A DNA stretch of 64,000 nucleotides from Micropruina sp. Its GTDB lineage: Bacteria > Actinomycetota > Actinomycetes > Propionibacteriales > Propionibacteriaceae. The translations under genes and the position numbers were made by a program. The DNA lies in the NCBI GenBank assembly GCA_016711105.1, contig JADJTO010000004.1, forward strand, positions 124,001-188,000, given 5' to 3'. The notes below the pieces were generated by a model that was not told the origin of the DNA, did no database searches, and saw nothing but the letters and a program-made list of their open reading frames with translations. Positions 29,229-39,214 of this stretch are shown here, piece after piece (the first letter of the stretch is position 1; each line of letters begins with the position of its first letter).

Positions 29229-31359
29229 TTGACGGAATCTGGGAAAGTCTCGGTCACCACGGCACCTCGGCTTGGCGCTCACGTCAGCGACGGAGGCACC
29301 GATTTCGCTCTGTGGGCACCTCGGGCGGTCCGGGTGGAACTCGCCCTCGTGGATCGTGACCGCAACCAGACCAACCTTGACATGACGAGCGGCGAAGGCG
29401 GCGTGTGGCACGTCTTCGCTCCCGACGTCACCGCAGGGCAACGCTACGGCTTTCGGGTGCACGGCCCCTGGAACCCCGATCACGGTGAGCGGTTCAATCC
29501 GGCCAAGTTGCTGCTCGACCCCTATGCACGGGCGATCACCGGAGGTGTCGACTACTCCGGCCCGATCAGCGACCACACCGCCACCTCGAACTTCCAGCCC
29601 GACCCGACCGACTCCTTCGCGGCCGTTCCCCTGAGCGTGGTTGTTGAAGACTCCCCGCCGCCGGCACCGTTGGCCAACCCGATCGAGCTGGGCGACATGG
29701 TCATCTACGAGACCCACCTCAAGGGCTACACCCGGCTGCATCCGTCCGTCCCCGAACACCTGCGTGGGTCCTACGCCGGCTTCGCCTACCCGGCGGTCGT
29801 GCAACACCTGGTCGAGATGGGGATCAACGCGGTCGAGTTCCTCCCGATTCACCACTTCGTCTCCGAACCCTTCGTCGTCGGCCGCGGCCTTTCCAACTAC
29901 TGGGGGTACAACTCCCTGGGCTTCTTCGCTCCGCACGGCCCGTACTCCAGCGCCGGTGAGAACGGGGAACAGGTGCGGGAGTTCAAGGAGATGGTCTCCG
30001 CCCTGCACGCGGCGGGGATCGCGGTGATTCTGGACGTGGTGTACAACCACACCGGGGAAGGCGGCCATGACGGACCGACCCTGTTCTTCCGCGGCATTGA
30101 TCACGGCGGTTATTACCGCCTGACCGACGACAACCGCAACGACTACGACGTGACCGGCTGTGGCAATGCGGTGGACACGTCCAATCCGCAGGTGCTCGAC
30201 CTGGTGATGGACTCGCTGCGCTACTGGGCGGTCGACATGGGCGTGGACGGGTTCAGGTTCGACCTGAACACCACGCTGATCCGCAACGAACACCACCACG
30301 TCGATCAGAACCACGCGTTCAAGCACCGAATCGCCACCGATCCCGACCTGGCCGGGAAGGTGATGATCTCCGAGCCCTGGGATCTGGGGCCCTACGGCTA
30401 CCAGGTCGGACGATGGGGCCCGGGTTGGGCGGAGTGGAACGACCGCTTCCGGGGCTTCACCCGCGACTTCTGGCGAGGCGCCGTCAGCGGCGTGCAAGAG
30501 CTGGCCACCCGCTTGTCCGGCTCATCGGACATCTTCGACCACGGCGGACGAGACGCCACCTCGTCGATCAATTTCATCACAGCCCACGACGGTTTCACGC
30601 TGCGCGACGTGGTCACCTACGACCTGAAGCACAACGAGGCGAACGCCGAACGAAACCGTGACGGCACCGATGACAACCGCTCCTGGAACCACGGCTACGA
30701 AGGCGAAACCGAGGACACCGAGGTGATCGAGTCCCGGCATCGCAGTGCCCGGAACATGATGGCCACGATGTTGCTCTCCGGTGGTGTGCCGATGATCACC
30801 GCCGGCGACGAGCAGGGCCGCACCCAAGGGGGCAACAACAACGCCTACTGCCAGGACTCCCCCCACCTCCTGGGTGAACTGGTACTCCAGCGACGACTGG
30901 GGAGACCTGGTGGAGCTGACCCGCGATCTGCTCAAACTGCGGGCCGATCATCCCGTGTTGCGGGCCCGGGACTTCCGCAACCATCGCGAGGTGACCGACG
31001 CCGAGGGTTACGGTTTGGGCCGCTCCGAGGTGGCCTGGTTCAGCGAGACCGGTACCGAGATGGTCGTCGACCAGTGGCACGACCAAGGGCGCCGCTCGCT
31101 GGGCTACTACGTCTCCACCGCCGACGAGGCGTTCCTGATCTTCATCCACGGCGGCTGGAGCAAGATGGAGGTCACGCTTCCGGGCGCACCGTGGGCCAAC
31201 GAGTACCGTATCTCCGCCCACACCGGCCTGCCCGCCGAGTTGCCCACCAAGGCCCTGCTGCCGGGCTCGAAGGTGTGCGTGCCAGCACGGACGATCGTGG
31301 TGTTCCGGGCGAGCGTGCCGCAGACCAAAGCGCCGGTGAACACGGTCTCACCGGAGTAG
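29229..31359 (+). CDS. glgX: Glycogen debranching enzyme (apparent frameshift)
   Basis: GH13 isoamylase-type enzyme that removes alpha-1,6 branches. An N-terminal CBM48 domain (FALWAPRAVRVELAL) precedes the barrel. The catalytic Asp is in GFRFDLNTTL, the Glu in VMISEPWDLGPYGY, and FITAHDGFTL is present. The frame breaks at the six-C run at about 30858-30863; with five Cs it reads CQDSPTSWVNWYSSDDW and continues to the stop at 31359. The start is probably the TTG at 29229, with AGGAAAG 9 bases upstream. A perfect hairpin terminator follows. Confidence 0.93.
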
Positions 31360-31395
31360 TCGGTCCGCCGACGCGGCGGCACCGCCCAACATCCG

Positions 31396-31434
31396 AATCG
31401 ACACCCCACCAGGCATTCCGGTGGGGTGTCGGTT
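31396..31434 (+). terminator. Rho-independent-type hairpin after glgX
   Basis: A perfect 12-base stem (31399-31410 against 31420-31431, left arm CGACACCCCACC) with a 9-base loop is followed by GTTT. Flanking A/T bases can extend the stem by about 2 pairs. It sits 39 bases after the glgX stop and 17 bases before the glgE start. glgE and the following genes therefore need their own promoter or regulated read-through. Confidence 0.8.
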
Positions 31435-31450
31435 TCGCTAGGTTTGCCGT

Positions 31451-33496
31451 GTGACTGCGCAGAACACCACCCAGCAAGCAACGCCGACCCCGACCATCAC
31501 GGTCGACCTCAGCCCCACCCGCACGGTGCCCAGAGGCATCGGACGGATTCCGGTGGTCAAGGTTTCCCCCGTGATCGAGGGTGGCGCCTTCCCAGCCAAG
31601 GCCGTCGTCGGCGAGCTGATCCCGATCCGGGCCAAGGTCTTCCGGGAGGGTCACGACGCGGTCAACGCCTCAGTGATCCTGACTTCCCCCGACGGGGTAG
31701 AGACCCGGGTCGACATGAGCCCGATGCAGCCCTCCGGTTTGGATCCGTGGGAGGCGTGGGTTCGGCCGGACGCCCCTGGTCCGTGGACTTTCCGGGTGGA
31801 GGGTTGGTCCGATCCGTGGGGTACCTGGCACCACAATGCCGAAGCCAAGCTGCCCGCCGGCGTCGACATCGAGTTGGTCTGCCTGGAGGGCCGCGACCTG
31901 CTGGAGCGGACGGCCGCCGTGGCGGATGCCGCCGGCTCCCCGATCGAGGCGTCCATCCTGCGGGCCACAGCGCAACTCCTGATTCCGCAACGTCCGGCGC
32001 TGGATCTGCTGGAAGTGGCCAACGGGGTCGGGCTGGCCACAGCGATGAAGAAGTACGGTCCGCGCGAGATGGTCTCCCCCACCGCTGAGTTCCCGCTCTT
32101 CGTGGATCGCAAGCGGGCGCAGTTCTCCTCTTGGTATGAGTTCTTCCCGCGCTCGCAGGGAGCGACTTACGACGCCACCAGTGACACCTGGACGTCAGGC
32201 ACCTTCGACAGCTCACATGAACGCCTGGAAGCAGCCGCGGCGATGGGCTTCGACGTGATCTACCTGCCGCCGGTGCACCCGATCGGCACGGCCTTCAAGA
32301 AGGGCAAGAACAACACCCTTGATGCGACCGAGAAGGATCCCGGCTCGCCCTGGGCCATCGGCAACACCGCAGGGGGCCATGACGCGCTGCACCCTGACCT
32401 GGGCGACTGGGACGCCTTCGACCGTTTCGTCGCCAAGGCCGGGAGCCTCGGGGTCGAGGTCGCGCTCGACTTTGCGCTCCAAGCGTCCCCCGATCACCCG
32501 TGGGTGATCGAGCACCCGGAGTGGTTCACCACGCGCCTCGACGGCACCATCGCCTACGCCGAGAACCCGCCGAAGAAGTATCAGGACATCTACCCGATCA
32601 ACTTCGACAACGACCGCGACGGCATCTACAACGAGGTGTTGCGGATCCTCAAGCTGTGGATGGCCCATGGGGTGCGGATCTTCCGAATCGACAACCCGCA
32701 CACCAAGCCGGTCGAGTTCTGGGCGTGGATCCTGGAGCAGTTGCGCGAGACCGACCCCGACGTTCTCTTCCTGGCGGAGGCGTTCACCAAGCCAGAGATG
32801 ATGCACGCGCTGGGCAAGGTCGGTTTCCATCAGTCCTACCCCTACTTCACCTGGCGCAACAGCAAGTGGGAACTCGAGCAATACGTGAACGAACTCGCCC
32901 ACGAGATGGACTCGTTCTACCGTCCGAACTTCTTCACCAACACTCCCGACATCAACCCGACATTCCTCCAATCCGGCAACCCGGCCGCCTTCACCATCCG
33001 GGCGATCCTGGCCGCAACCCTGTCCCCCACCTGGGGCGTCTACTCGGGGTTCGAGCTCTTCGAGGGTGAGCCACTGCGGGTACCGGGCGAAGAGTTCAAG
33101 AACTCCGAGAAGTACGAATACCGGCCGCGCGACTACAACGCGCAGCCGAATCTGAACATGCTGTTGGGCACTCTGAACGCCCTGCGCACCAAGCACGCTG
33201 CGCTGCAGCAAATGCGTCAGATCACCTTCCACCATGCGCCCAACGACAGCGTCATCGCCTACTCCAAGACCGATGCCGGGAACACCGTCCTGGTGATCTG
33301 CAGCCTCGACCCGTTCAACACGGCCGAGTCGGACGTCTACCTGGACATGGCCGCCCTCGGGCTGCCGGCGGACGCGCAGTTGATCACCCTCAGCGATGAA
33401 CTCACTGGCGCCGTGATCACCTGGGGTCAACGCAACTACGTCCGCCTGCACCCGGGAAGTCCTGCGTTGATCCTGCACGTGCTGACGGGGAACTGA
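31451..33496 (+). CDS. glgE: Alpha-1,4-glucan:maltose-1-phosphate maltosyltransferase
   Basis: 681 residues, GH13_3. It extends linear alpha-glucan with maltose from maltose-1-phosphate. It carries the family N-terminal beta domain and helical insert, then the barrel: nucleophile Asp in RIFRIDNPHTKPVEF, acid/base Glu in LFLAEAFTKPEMM, and phosphate/donor-site context in DFALQASPDHPW and NPPKKYQDIYP. The GTG start at 31451 follows the glgX terminator hairpin by 17 bases. The stop abuts the treS start. Confidence 0.97.
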   Translation: MTAQNTTQQATPTPTITVDLSPTRTVPRGIGRIPVVKVSPVIEGGAFPAKAVVGELIPIRAKVFREGHDAVNASVILTSPDGVETRVDMSPMQPSGLDPWEAWVRPDAPGPWTFRVEGWSDPWGTWHHNAEAKLPAGVDIELVCLEGRDLLERTAAVADAAGSPIEASILRATAQLLIPQRPALDLLEVANGVGLATAMKKYGPREMVSPTAEFPLFVDRKRAQFSSWYEFFPRSQGATYDATSDTWTSGTFDSSHERLEAAAAMGFDVIYLPPVHPIGTAFKKGKNNTLDATEKDPGSPWAIGNTAGGHDALHPDLGDWDAFDRFVAKAGSLGVEVALDFALQASPDHPWVIEHPEWFTTRLDGTIAYAENPPKKYQDIYPINFDNDRDGIYNEVLRILKLWMAHGVRIFRIDNPHTKPVEFWAWILEQLRETDPDVLFLAEAFTKPEMMHALGKVGFHQSYPYFTWRNSKWELEQYVNELAHEMDSFYRPNFFTNTPDINPTFLQSGNPAAFTIRAILAATLSPTWGVYSGFELFEGEPLRVPGEEFKNSEKYEYRPRDYNAQPNLNMLLGTLNALRTKHAALQQMRQITFHHAPNDSVIAYSKTDAGNTVLVICSLDPFNTAESDVYLDMAALGLPADAQLITLSDELTGAVITWGQRNYVRLHPGSPALILHVLTGN

Positions 33497-35143
33497 ATGA
33501 CCGTGAGCACCGACGCCGAATGGTTCAAGACCGCCGTCTTCTACGAAGTCCTGGTCCGATCCTTCGCCGACTCCAACAACGACGGGATCGGTGACCTCAA
33601 GGGATTGTCGTCGAAGCTGGATTACCTCCAGTGGCTGGGCATCGATTGCCTCTGGCTGCCGCCGTTCTTCCCCTCCCCGCTTCGTGACGGCGGCTACGAC
33701 GTGGCCGACTACACCGGGGTGCTGCCCGAGCTGGGCACGGTGGACGACATGCGGGACCTGCTGACGGCGACCCGCGAGCGCGGCATGAAGGTGATCATCG
33801 ACTTCGTGATGAACCACACCTCCGACGCTCATCCCTGGTTCCAGGCCTCTCGGAGCGACCCGAGCGGCCCGTACGGGGCCTTCTATGTCTGGCGAGACCA
33901 GCCGGAGGAGTACCTCGACGCGCGAGTGATCTTCATCGACTCGATTTCGTCGAACTGGAGCTTTGATGAGGTCCGGGGCCAATACTTCTGGCACCGCTTC
34001 TACGCCCACCAGCCCGACTTGAACTTCGAGAGCCCGCGCGTATTGGAGGAGATTCTCGACGCCGTCCGGTTCTGGCTGGAGCTCGGCGTGGACGGTTTTC
34101 GACTCGACGCGGTGCCCTACCTGATCGAACAGGACGGCACCAACTGCGAGAACCTCCCCGGTACGCACGAGATCCTCAAGAAGGTGCGAAAGGTGGTCGA
34201 CGAGGAGTTCCCCGGCAAGATCATGCTCTGCGAGGCCAACCAGTGGCCCAACGAAGTGATCGAGTACTTCGGCGATGACGACGAATGCCACATGGCCTTC
34301 CACTTCCCGGTGATGCCGCGGCTCTACCTGGGCATCCGTGAAGGGTCGCGCGCGTCGATCTCGCAGATCCTGGCTGACACGCCCGCAATCCCGCCGGGCT
34401 GCCAGTGGGGCACGTTCCTGCGCAATCATGACGAGCTCACCCTCGAAATGGTCACCGAGGACGAGCGGCAGTACATGTGGTCGGAGTACGCGCCCGATCC
34501 TCGGATGAAGTGCAATCTGGGGATTCGCCGGCGACTTGCTCCGTTGGTCGATGGGGATCGGCGCCGGATCGAGTTGCTGCACGGCCTGCTGCTGGCCCTG
34601 CCGGGTTCGCCGGTGCTCTACTACGGCGACGAGATCGGGATGGGCGACAACATCTGGCTGCAGGACCGAGATGGCGTCCGAACCCCGATGCAGTGGACGG
34701 AGGGCCCGGGCGCAGGTTTCTCCTCCGCTGAGGTCGACACGTTCCCTTACCCGTTGATCGACTCCCCCGGTTATGGCCCCGAGGTGCTCAACGTGGCCGC
34801 ACAGCAGGCCGATCCCGCGTCCTTGCTGCACTGGCTCCGCGACACCCTGGCGATTCGCCGAGACAGGCCCGTGTTCGGCCGTGGCGACTTCACCGATCTT
34901 GGCGGCGCGGACGCCGTGTTCTCCTTCGTCCGCTCCCTGGAGGGCACCGTGGTGGTGTGTGTGAACAACCTCTCGGCCACCGCCCAGTCGGTCGAGTTGG
35001 ACGTCAGCGCCTGGTCTACCTCAGCAGCGGACGTCATCTACGGCTCGCCCGCTGAACTGACCCTGGACGCTGAGCTACTGCGGTTGAGCTTGGCGCCTTA
35101 CGCCTTCTGCTGGATCAACCTGGGCGGGAGTGGTGATGCGTGA
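33497..35143 (+). CDS. treS: Trehalose synthase (maltose alpha-D-glucosyltransferase)
   Basis: 548 residues, GH13_16. It interconverts trehalose and maltose. Catalytic residues are visible as Asp in DGFRLDAVPYL, Glu in IMLCEANQWP and Asp in LRNHDELTLEMV; DFVMNHTSDAHPWF is the conserved substrate loop. The family signature TNCENLPGTHE is present. It starts directly after the glgE stop and overlaps the start of the maltokinase, the usual TreS-Pep2 pairing. It is slightly shorter than mycobacterial TreS. Confidence 0.96.
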   Translation: MTVSTDAEWFKTAVFYEVLVRSFADSNNDGIGDLKGLSSKLDYLQWLGIDCLWLPPFFPSPLRDGGYDVADYTGVLPELGTVDDMRDLLTATRERGMKVIIDFVMNHTSDAHPWFQASRSDPSGPYGAFYVWRDQPEEYLDARVIFIDSISSNWSFDEVRGQYFWHRFYAHQPDLNFESPRVLEEILDAVRFWLELGVDGFRLDAVPYLIEQDGTNCENLPGTHEILKKVRKVVDEEFPGKIMLCEANQWPNEVIEYFGDDDECHMAFHFPVMPRLYLGIREGSRASISQILADTPAIPPGCQWGTFLRNHDELTLEMVTEDERQYMWSEYAPDPRMKCNLGIRRRLAPLVDGDRRRIELLHGLLLALPGSPVLYYGDEIGMGDNIWLQDRDGVRTPMQWTEGPGAGFSSAEVDTFPYPLIDSPGYGPEVLNVAAQQADPASLLHWLRDTLAIRRDRPVFGRGDFTDLGGADAVFSFVRSLEGTVVVCVNNLSATAQSVELDVSAWSTSAADVIYGSPAELTLDAELLRLSLAPYAFCWINLGGSGDA

Positions 35144-36422
35144 CGCGTGGTGGCAAGTGATCAGCCGGGCACGGTGGTTCGGCGGCAAAGGTCTCGAGGC
35201 GGGCGTCTCGGCGATCACTCCGGGCCCTTGGTACACACCCGTTGGGGTGCTGCCTGCCGTCCGTTCGGAGATCGCCGAGATCGCCTACGCCGACGGACGC
35301 TCCGAGCTGTACCACCTGCTGGTGGGGTATCGCGAACCTGGCACTGGGTCATCCGCGGTCGTCAGCCGTAGCACCGTGGGCGAGCGCGAGGTCGAGGTCG
35401 TGGATGCCCCGACCGACCCCGACTGCATGCGGGCCCTGCTGGAGGCGCTGACCAGCTCCGACCAGGCGATGGAATGGTCTGATCGGGCCGCGGTCGACGC
35501 CCAGGCGCCCACCAAAGTCTGGGCCGGCGAGCAGAGCAACACCACGGTCTGCCTCGGCGATGATCGGCTGTTCAAGATCTTCCGCAAGGTCGATGTCGGA
35601 CGGAACCTCGATGTTGAGGTGTTGGCCGCCTTGAACGGCTCCGGTATCACGCCGTGGGTCTACGGAACCCTCACCGGCGAACTACCCAGCGGGGGGAGAG
35701 CCGATCTGGGGATGTTCGTGGAGCGTGTCTCGGGAGTCACCGACGGTTGGGAGTGGGCCTGCGAGGCCTGCGCTGAGAACCGCAGCATTGCCGTCGAGGC
35801 GGCCGAGCTCGGCCGATCCCTGCGGGAAGTGCATCTGCGGCTGGCCCAGGCCTTCGGCACCGGGAACATCGCAGGCGAGGAGCTCTCCGCCACGATGTTG
35901 CGTCGGCTTCAGTCGGCAGCGGCACAAGTGGTCGAGCTGCGGGAGGTCGAGGACTCCCTGAAACTCAGTTTCGGCGCTCTCGCCGGTCTTCACTTGACGT
36001 CGCAACGTGTCCATGGGGACTTTCACCTCGGCCAAACCCTCCGTTCGGCGGACGGTTGGACGATCATCGACTTCGAGGGCGAGCCGTTGAAGACGCTCGC
36101 GGAGCGACGGGAGCTCGACAGTGTCTGGCGTGACGTGGCCGGCATGCTGCGCTCGTTCGACTACGTGCGCGGGGCACATCCCGACCCGACCAGCCAGCAG
36201 GCTCTGGCCTGGTGTGCCGAAGCTCGACAAGGCTTCCTGAACGGCTACGGTGAGGGCCTCACCCTGGATCCCAACCTGCTCGCCGCATACGAAACTGACA
36301 AGGCAATTTACGAAGTTGTCTATGAGGTAAGAAATCGCCCCGATTGGGTCCACATTCCCTTGCGGGCAGTCCATGATGAGGCTAGACGGGTTGCGATGCA
36401 TCCGGCCCGCCCAACACGATAG
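35136..36422 (+). CDS. pep2: Maltokinase
   Basis: About 428 residues. It phosphorylates maltose with ATP to maltose-1-phosphate, the GlgE donor. The N-terminal cap has WWQVISRARWFGGKG. The kinase part has the catalytic HGDFHLGQTL and the metal-binding IIDFEGEPLK (the aminoglycoside-kinase-like fold), then ERRELDSVWRDVAGMLRSFDY. The ATG at 35136 has GGGAG 5 bases upstream and overlaps the treS stop by 8 bases. It is not fused to TreS, unlike in some relatives. Confidence 0.94.
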   Translation: MRDAWWQVISRARWFGGKGLEAGVSAITPGPWYTPVGVLPAVRSEIAEIAYADGRSELYHLLVGYREPGTGSSAVVSRSTVGEREVEVVDAPTDPDCMRALLEALTSSDQAMEWSDRAAVDAQAPTKVWAGEQSNTTVCLGDDRLFKIFRKVDVGRNLDVEVLAALNGSGITPWVYGTLTGELPSGGRADLGMFVERVSGVTDGWEWACEACAENRSIAVEAAELGRSLREVHLRLAQAFGTGNIAGEELSATMLRRLQSAAAQVVELREVEDSLKLSFGALAGLHLTSQRVHGDFHLGQTLRSADGWTIIDFEGEPLKTLAERRELDSVWRDVAGMLRSFDYVRGAHPDPTSQQALAWCAEARQGFLNGYGEGLTLDPNLLAAYETDKAIYEVVYEVRNRPDWVHIPLRAVHDEARRVAMHPARPTR

Positions 36423-36430
36423 GAGAGTTG

Positions 36431-38320
36431 ATGGCACACGATTCAGCCGGCGGTTTGAGTGGCTGGGATTTCGAGGGTTTCCACAGCGGTGGCGACACCG
36501 AGTGCTGGAAGCGCCTTGGTGCCCACGAGATCACCATCCACGATGACGAGCGTGGTGAGATCAAGGGGACCCGGTTCTCCGTCTGGGCACCGAACGCCCA
36601 AGCCGTCCGGATCAACGCTGACTTCAACTGGTGGACCGGTGATGCGATGTCGCTGATACCCGGATCGGGAATCTGGGCTCTCTTCGTCGAGGGTGTCGGC
36701 GCCGGGGCCATGTACAAGTACAACATCCTGTGCATCGATGGGGTCTGGCGGGAGAAGGTGGACCCGATGGCGAACTTCGCCGAGCAGGCCCCCGCCAATT
36801 CCTCGATCGTCTACACCAGCCAGTACACCTGGGCCGATGACGAGTGGATGGAGCGGCGCGCGAAGACCACCCCGCACAAGGAGCCGATGTCGGTCTACGA
36901 GGTGCATCTCGGCTCCTGGCGCAAGGGCAAGACCTACCTTGACCTCGCCGAGGAACTGGTGGAGTACGTCTCCTGGCAGGGCTTCACCCATGTGGAGTTC
37001 CTCCCGGTCACCGAACACCCCTACGAGCCCTCCTGGGGCTACCATGTCACTAACTACTTCGCGCCGCAGTCCCGGTTGGGGCGTCCCGACGAGTTCCGCT
37101 ACCTGGTCGATCGGCTGCATCAAGCCGGCATCGGCGTGATCTTGGACTGGGTTCCCGGCCACTTCCCGAAGGACGCCTGGGCCCTGGGTCGCTTCGACGG
37201 CACCGGCCTGTATGAGCACGAAGATCCCCGCCAGGGCGAGCACACCGAGTGGGGCACCTACATCTTCAACTACGGCCGCAACGAGGTGAAGTCGTTCCTG
37301 GTCTCCAATGCCCTCTACTGGGTGACCGAGTTCCACATCGACGCGCTCCGGGTCGACGCCGTGGCCTCGATGCTGTACCTGGACTACTCGCGTGAAGATG
37401 GCCAGTGGGTACCGAACGTCTATGGCGGCAACGAGAACCTCGAGGCGATCGACTTCCTGCGCTACGTCAACCGCCACCTCTACGAGCGCGTTCCGGGCGT
37501 CGTCATGATCGCCGAGGAGTCCACCTCGTTCGGCGGAGTGACCAAGCCTGTGGATTGGGGAGGCCTCGGCTTCGGCTTCAAGTGGAACATGGGCTGGATG
37601 AACGACTCCTTGCGCTACCTGGCGCTCGAGCCGATCTATCGGCAATACCACCACCACGAGATGACCTTCGCCATGGTCTACCAGTACTCGGAGAACTTCG
37701 TGCTGCCGATCAGCCACGATGAGGTGGTACACGGCAAGGGCTCCATGATCAACAAGATCCCGCAGGACTCCTGGCGACAGTTCGCCACCCTGCGTGCCTT
37801 CTACTCCTTCATGTGGGCCTTCCCGGGCAAGAAGTTGCTCTTCATGGGGTGTGAGTTCGGTCAGCGCACCGAGTTCAACGAGGCGACCTCCTTGGAGTGG
37901 TGGGTCAGCGACCTGTGGGGCCATCACGGTCTGCAGCGCCTGGTCAAGGACCTCAACGAGATGTACACCTCGAACGCCGCCCTCTGGCAGTTGGACTCCG
38001 ACCCGGCGGGCTTCCGCTGGATCAACGCCAACGACTCGGCCGGCAACACCTTCTCCTGGGTCCGCTCCAGCGGCGACGAACACATCGCGGTGCTGGTGAA
38101 CTTCTCCAGCGAACCGTGGACCAACTACAAGATCGGTCTGCCCAAGGCCGGGACGTGGACGGAGGTGCTCAACTCGGACTCCGGTCTCTACGACGGCTCC
38201 GATTCCTACGGCAACCTCGGTCAAGTCACCGCCCATGAGGACTCGTTCAACGGCTTCGACGCCAGCGCCACGGTCGTCGTCCCACCGTTGGGCGCCGTGT
38301 TCTTCAAGTACGCCGATTAG
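36431..38320 (+). CDS. glgB: 1,4-alpha-glucan branching enzyme
   Basis: 629 residues. It adds alpha-1,6 branches to the GlgE product. One CBM48 domain (GTRFSVWAPNAQAVRI) precedes the barrel. The nucleophile Asp is in ALRVDAVASMLYLDY, the Glu in VMIAEESTSF, and the third acid in LPISHDEVVHGKGS. It lacks the additional N-terminal beta domain of the longer mycobacterial enzymes. The ATG at 36431 has AGGAG at 36421-36425. It is the last sugar enzyme of the cluster. Confidence 0.97.
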   Translation: MAHDSAGGLSGWDFEGFHSGGDTECWKRLGAHEITIHDDERGEIKGTRFSVWAPNAQAVRINADFNWWTGDAMSLIPGSGIWALFVEGVGAGAMYKYNILCIDGVWREKVDPMANFAEQAPANSSIVYTSQYTWADDEWMERRAKTTPHKEPMSVYEVHLGSWRKGKTYLDLAEELVEYVSWQGFTHVEFLPVTEHPYEPSWGYHVTNYFAPQSRLGRPDEFRYLVDRLHQAGIGVILDWVPGHFPKDAWALGRFDGTGLYEHEDPRQGEHTEWGTYIFNYGRNEVKSFLVSNALYWVTEFHIDALRVDAVASMLYLDYSREDGQWVPNVYGGNENLEAIDFLRYVNRHLYERVPGVVMIAEESTSFGGVTKPVDWGGLGFGFKWNMGWMNDSLRYLALEPIYRQYHHHEMTFAMVYQYSENFVLPISHDEVVHGKGSMINKIPQDSWRQFATLRAFYSFMWAFPGKKLLFMGCEFGQRTEFNEATSLEWWVSDLWGHHGLQRLVKDLNEMYTSNAALWQLDSDPAGFRWINANDSAGNTFSWVRSSGDEHIAVLVNFSSEPWTNYKIGLPKAGTWTEVLNSDSGLYDGSDSYGNLGQVTAHEDSFNGFDASATVVVPPLGAVFFKYAD

Positions 38321-39113
38321 CGATCAGCCCTTCACGCTGAATCTGCACTTCTCCGGTCCGTTCGGAACTCTCGAATGGGCCGGAGAAGCCACGTTTCAGG
38401 CCTTGTCGGAGGCGATCAAACGGGCCGCCGACGAGGGGCTGATCCGCGACGGCCTGCATCGGGTCGAAGCGGTGGTGCCAGCCGGCGATCGCCTCTCCCG
38501 GAGGGCCCTGCAGAGCGCCGGGTTCCGCTTCGAGGGGCTCCGAAGAAAGGCCACGCAGCAGCCCGACGGCGGCTTCGGAGACCTCGCCGCCTACGCTCGT
38601 CTGGCGGGGGACGACGTCCACGGACAGGCTGGGTTCACCGGCGTGATGAACGCGGTCCTGCCCCGCAAACGCTGTATCGCGCACGTCCTGTTCTGGGACG
38701 ATCATGGACGGATCTGTCTGCTGGAGACCACGTTCAAGGACGACTGGGAACTCCCTGGCGGCATCGTTGAAGTGAATGAGAGCCCACGCGAGGGCGCCAT
38801 CCGGGAAGTCCAGGAAGAGGTCGGCCTCGCTTGCTCTCCCGGGGAGATCCTGGTTGTCGACTGGCTGGCCCCGTACCTGGGCTGGGAGGACGCGGTCGAG
38901 CTGATCTTCGAGGGAGGGCAGCTCACCAAAGAGACCTGCACCCAGTTGAGGCCCGATCCGCACGAGATTCGGGCGATCCATTGGCTCACCCCGCAGGAGG
39001 CGGAGCCGGTGATGGCTCCGTTCGCCCGTGGACGGCTCGCCGAGGCCGTGGCCGCCCACGCCTCCAGCACGGGTACGACCCGCTACCTCGAGCGTGGACG
39101 CCGAGTCACCTGA
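38235..39113 (+). CDS. GNAT-like/NUDIX hydrolase fusion, start uncertain
   Basis: The NUDIX box is complete: GGIVEVNESPREGAIREVQEEVGL fits Gx5Ex7REUXEEXGU across 24 residues (positions 38758-38829). Before it lies about 90 residues resembling the C-terminal half of a GNAT acetyltransferase (RRALQSAGFRFEGLRRKA). Together these match an actinobacterial family with a degenerate GNAT domain fused to NUDIX. The only upstream ATG in frame, 38235, is inside glgB and would add about 30 residues unlike the family. ATT at 38316 or CTG at 38337 would fit the domain better. The hydrolysed nucleotide substrate is unknown. Confidence 0.72.
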   Translation: MRTRSTASTPAPRSSSHRWAPCSSSTPISDQPFTLNLHFSGPFGTLEWAGEATFQALSEAIKRAADEGLIRDGLHRVEAVVPAGDRLSRRALQSAGFRFEGLRRKATQQPDGGFGDLAAYARLAGDDVHGQAGFTGVMNAVLPRKRCIAHVLFWDDHGRICLLETTFKDDWELPGGIVEVNESPREGAIREVQEEVGLACSPGEILVVDWLAPYLGWEDAVELIFEGGQLTKETCTQLRPDPHEIRAIHWLTPQEAEPVMAPFARGRLAEAVAAHASSTGTTRYLERGRRVT

Positions 39114-39214
39114 GCCGGCACCGCCCGTCCGGACGAAGCAGTTGCCCGCTGTCGGCAACGCTGCCTCGGAATCCGCGGACGGTCCACTATCGGCTGCCAG
39201 CGTGGCGCGGGCTC

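Noticed and set aside
29079..30497. Long minus-strand frame continuing upstream of the cysteine desulfurase, antisense to glgX
   Set aside because: No family similarity, and the ribosome-binding site and conserved N-terminus fix the desulfurase start at 29078. Open antisense frames are expected in GC-rich coding DNA.
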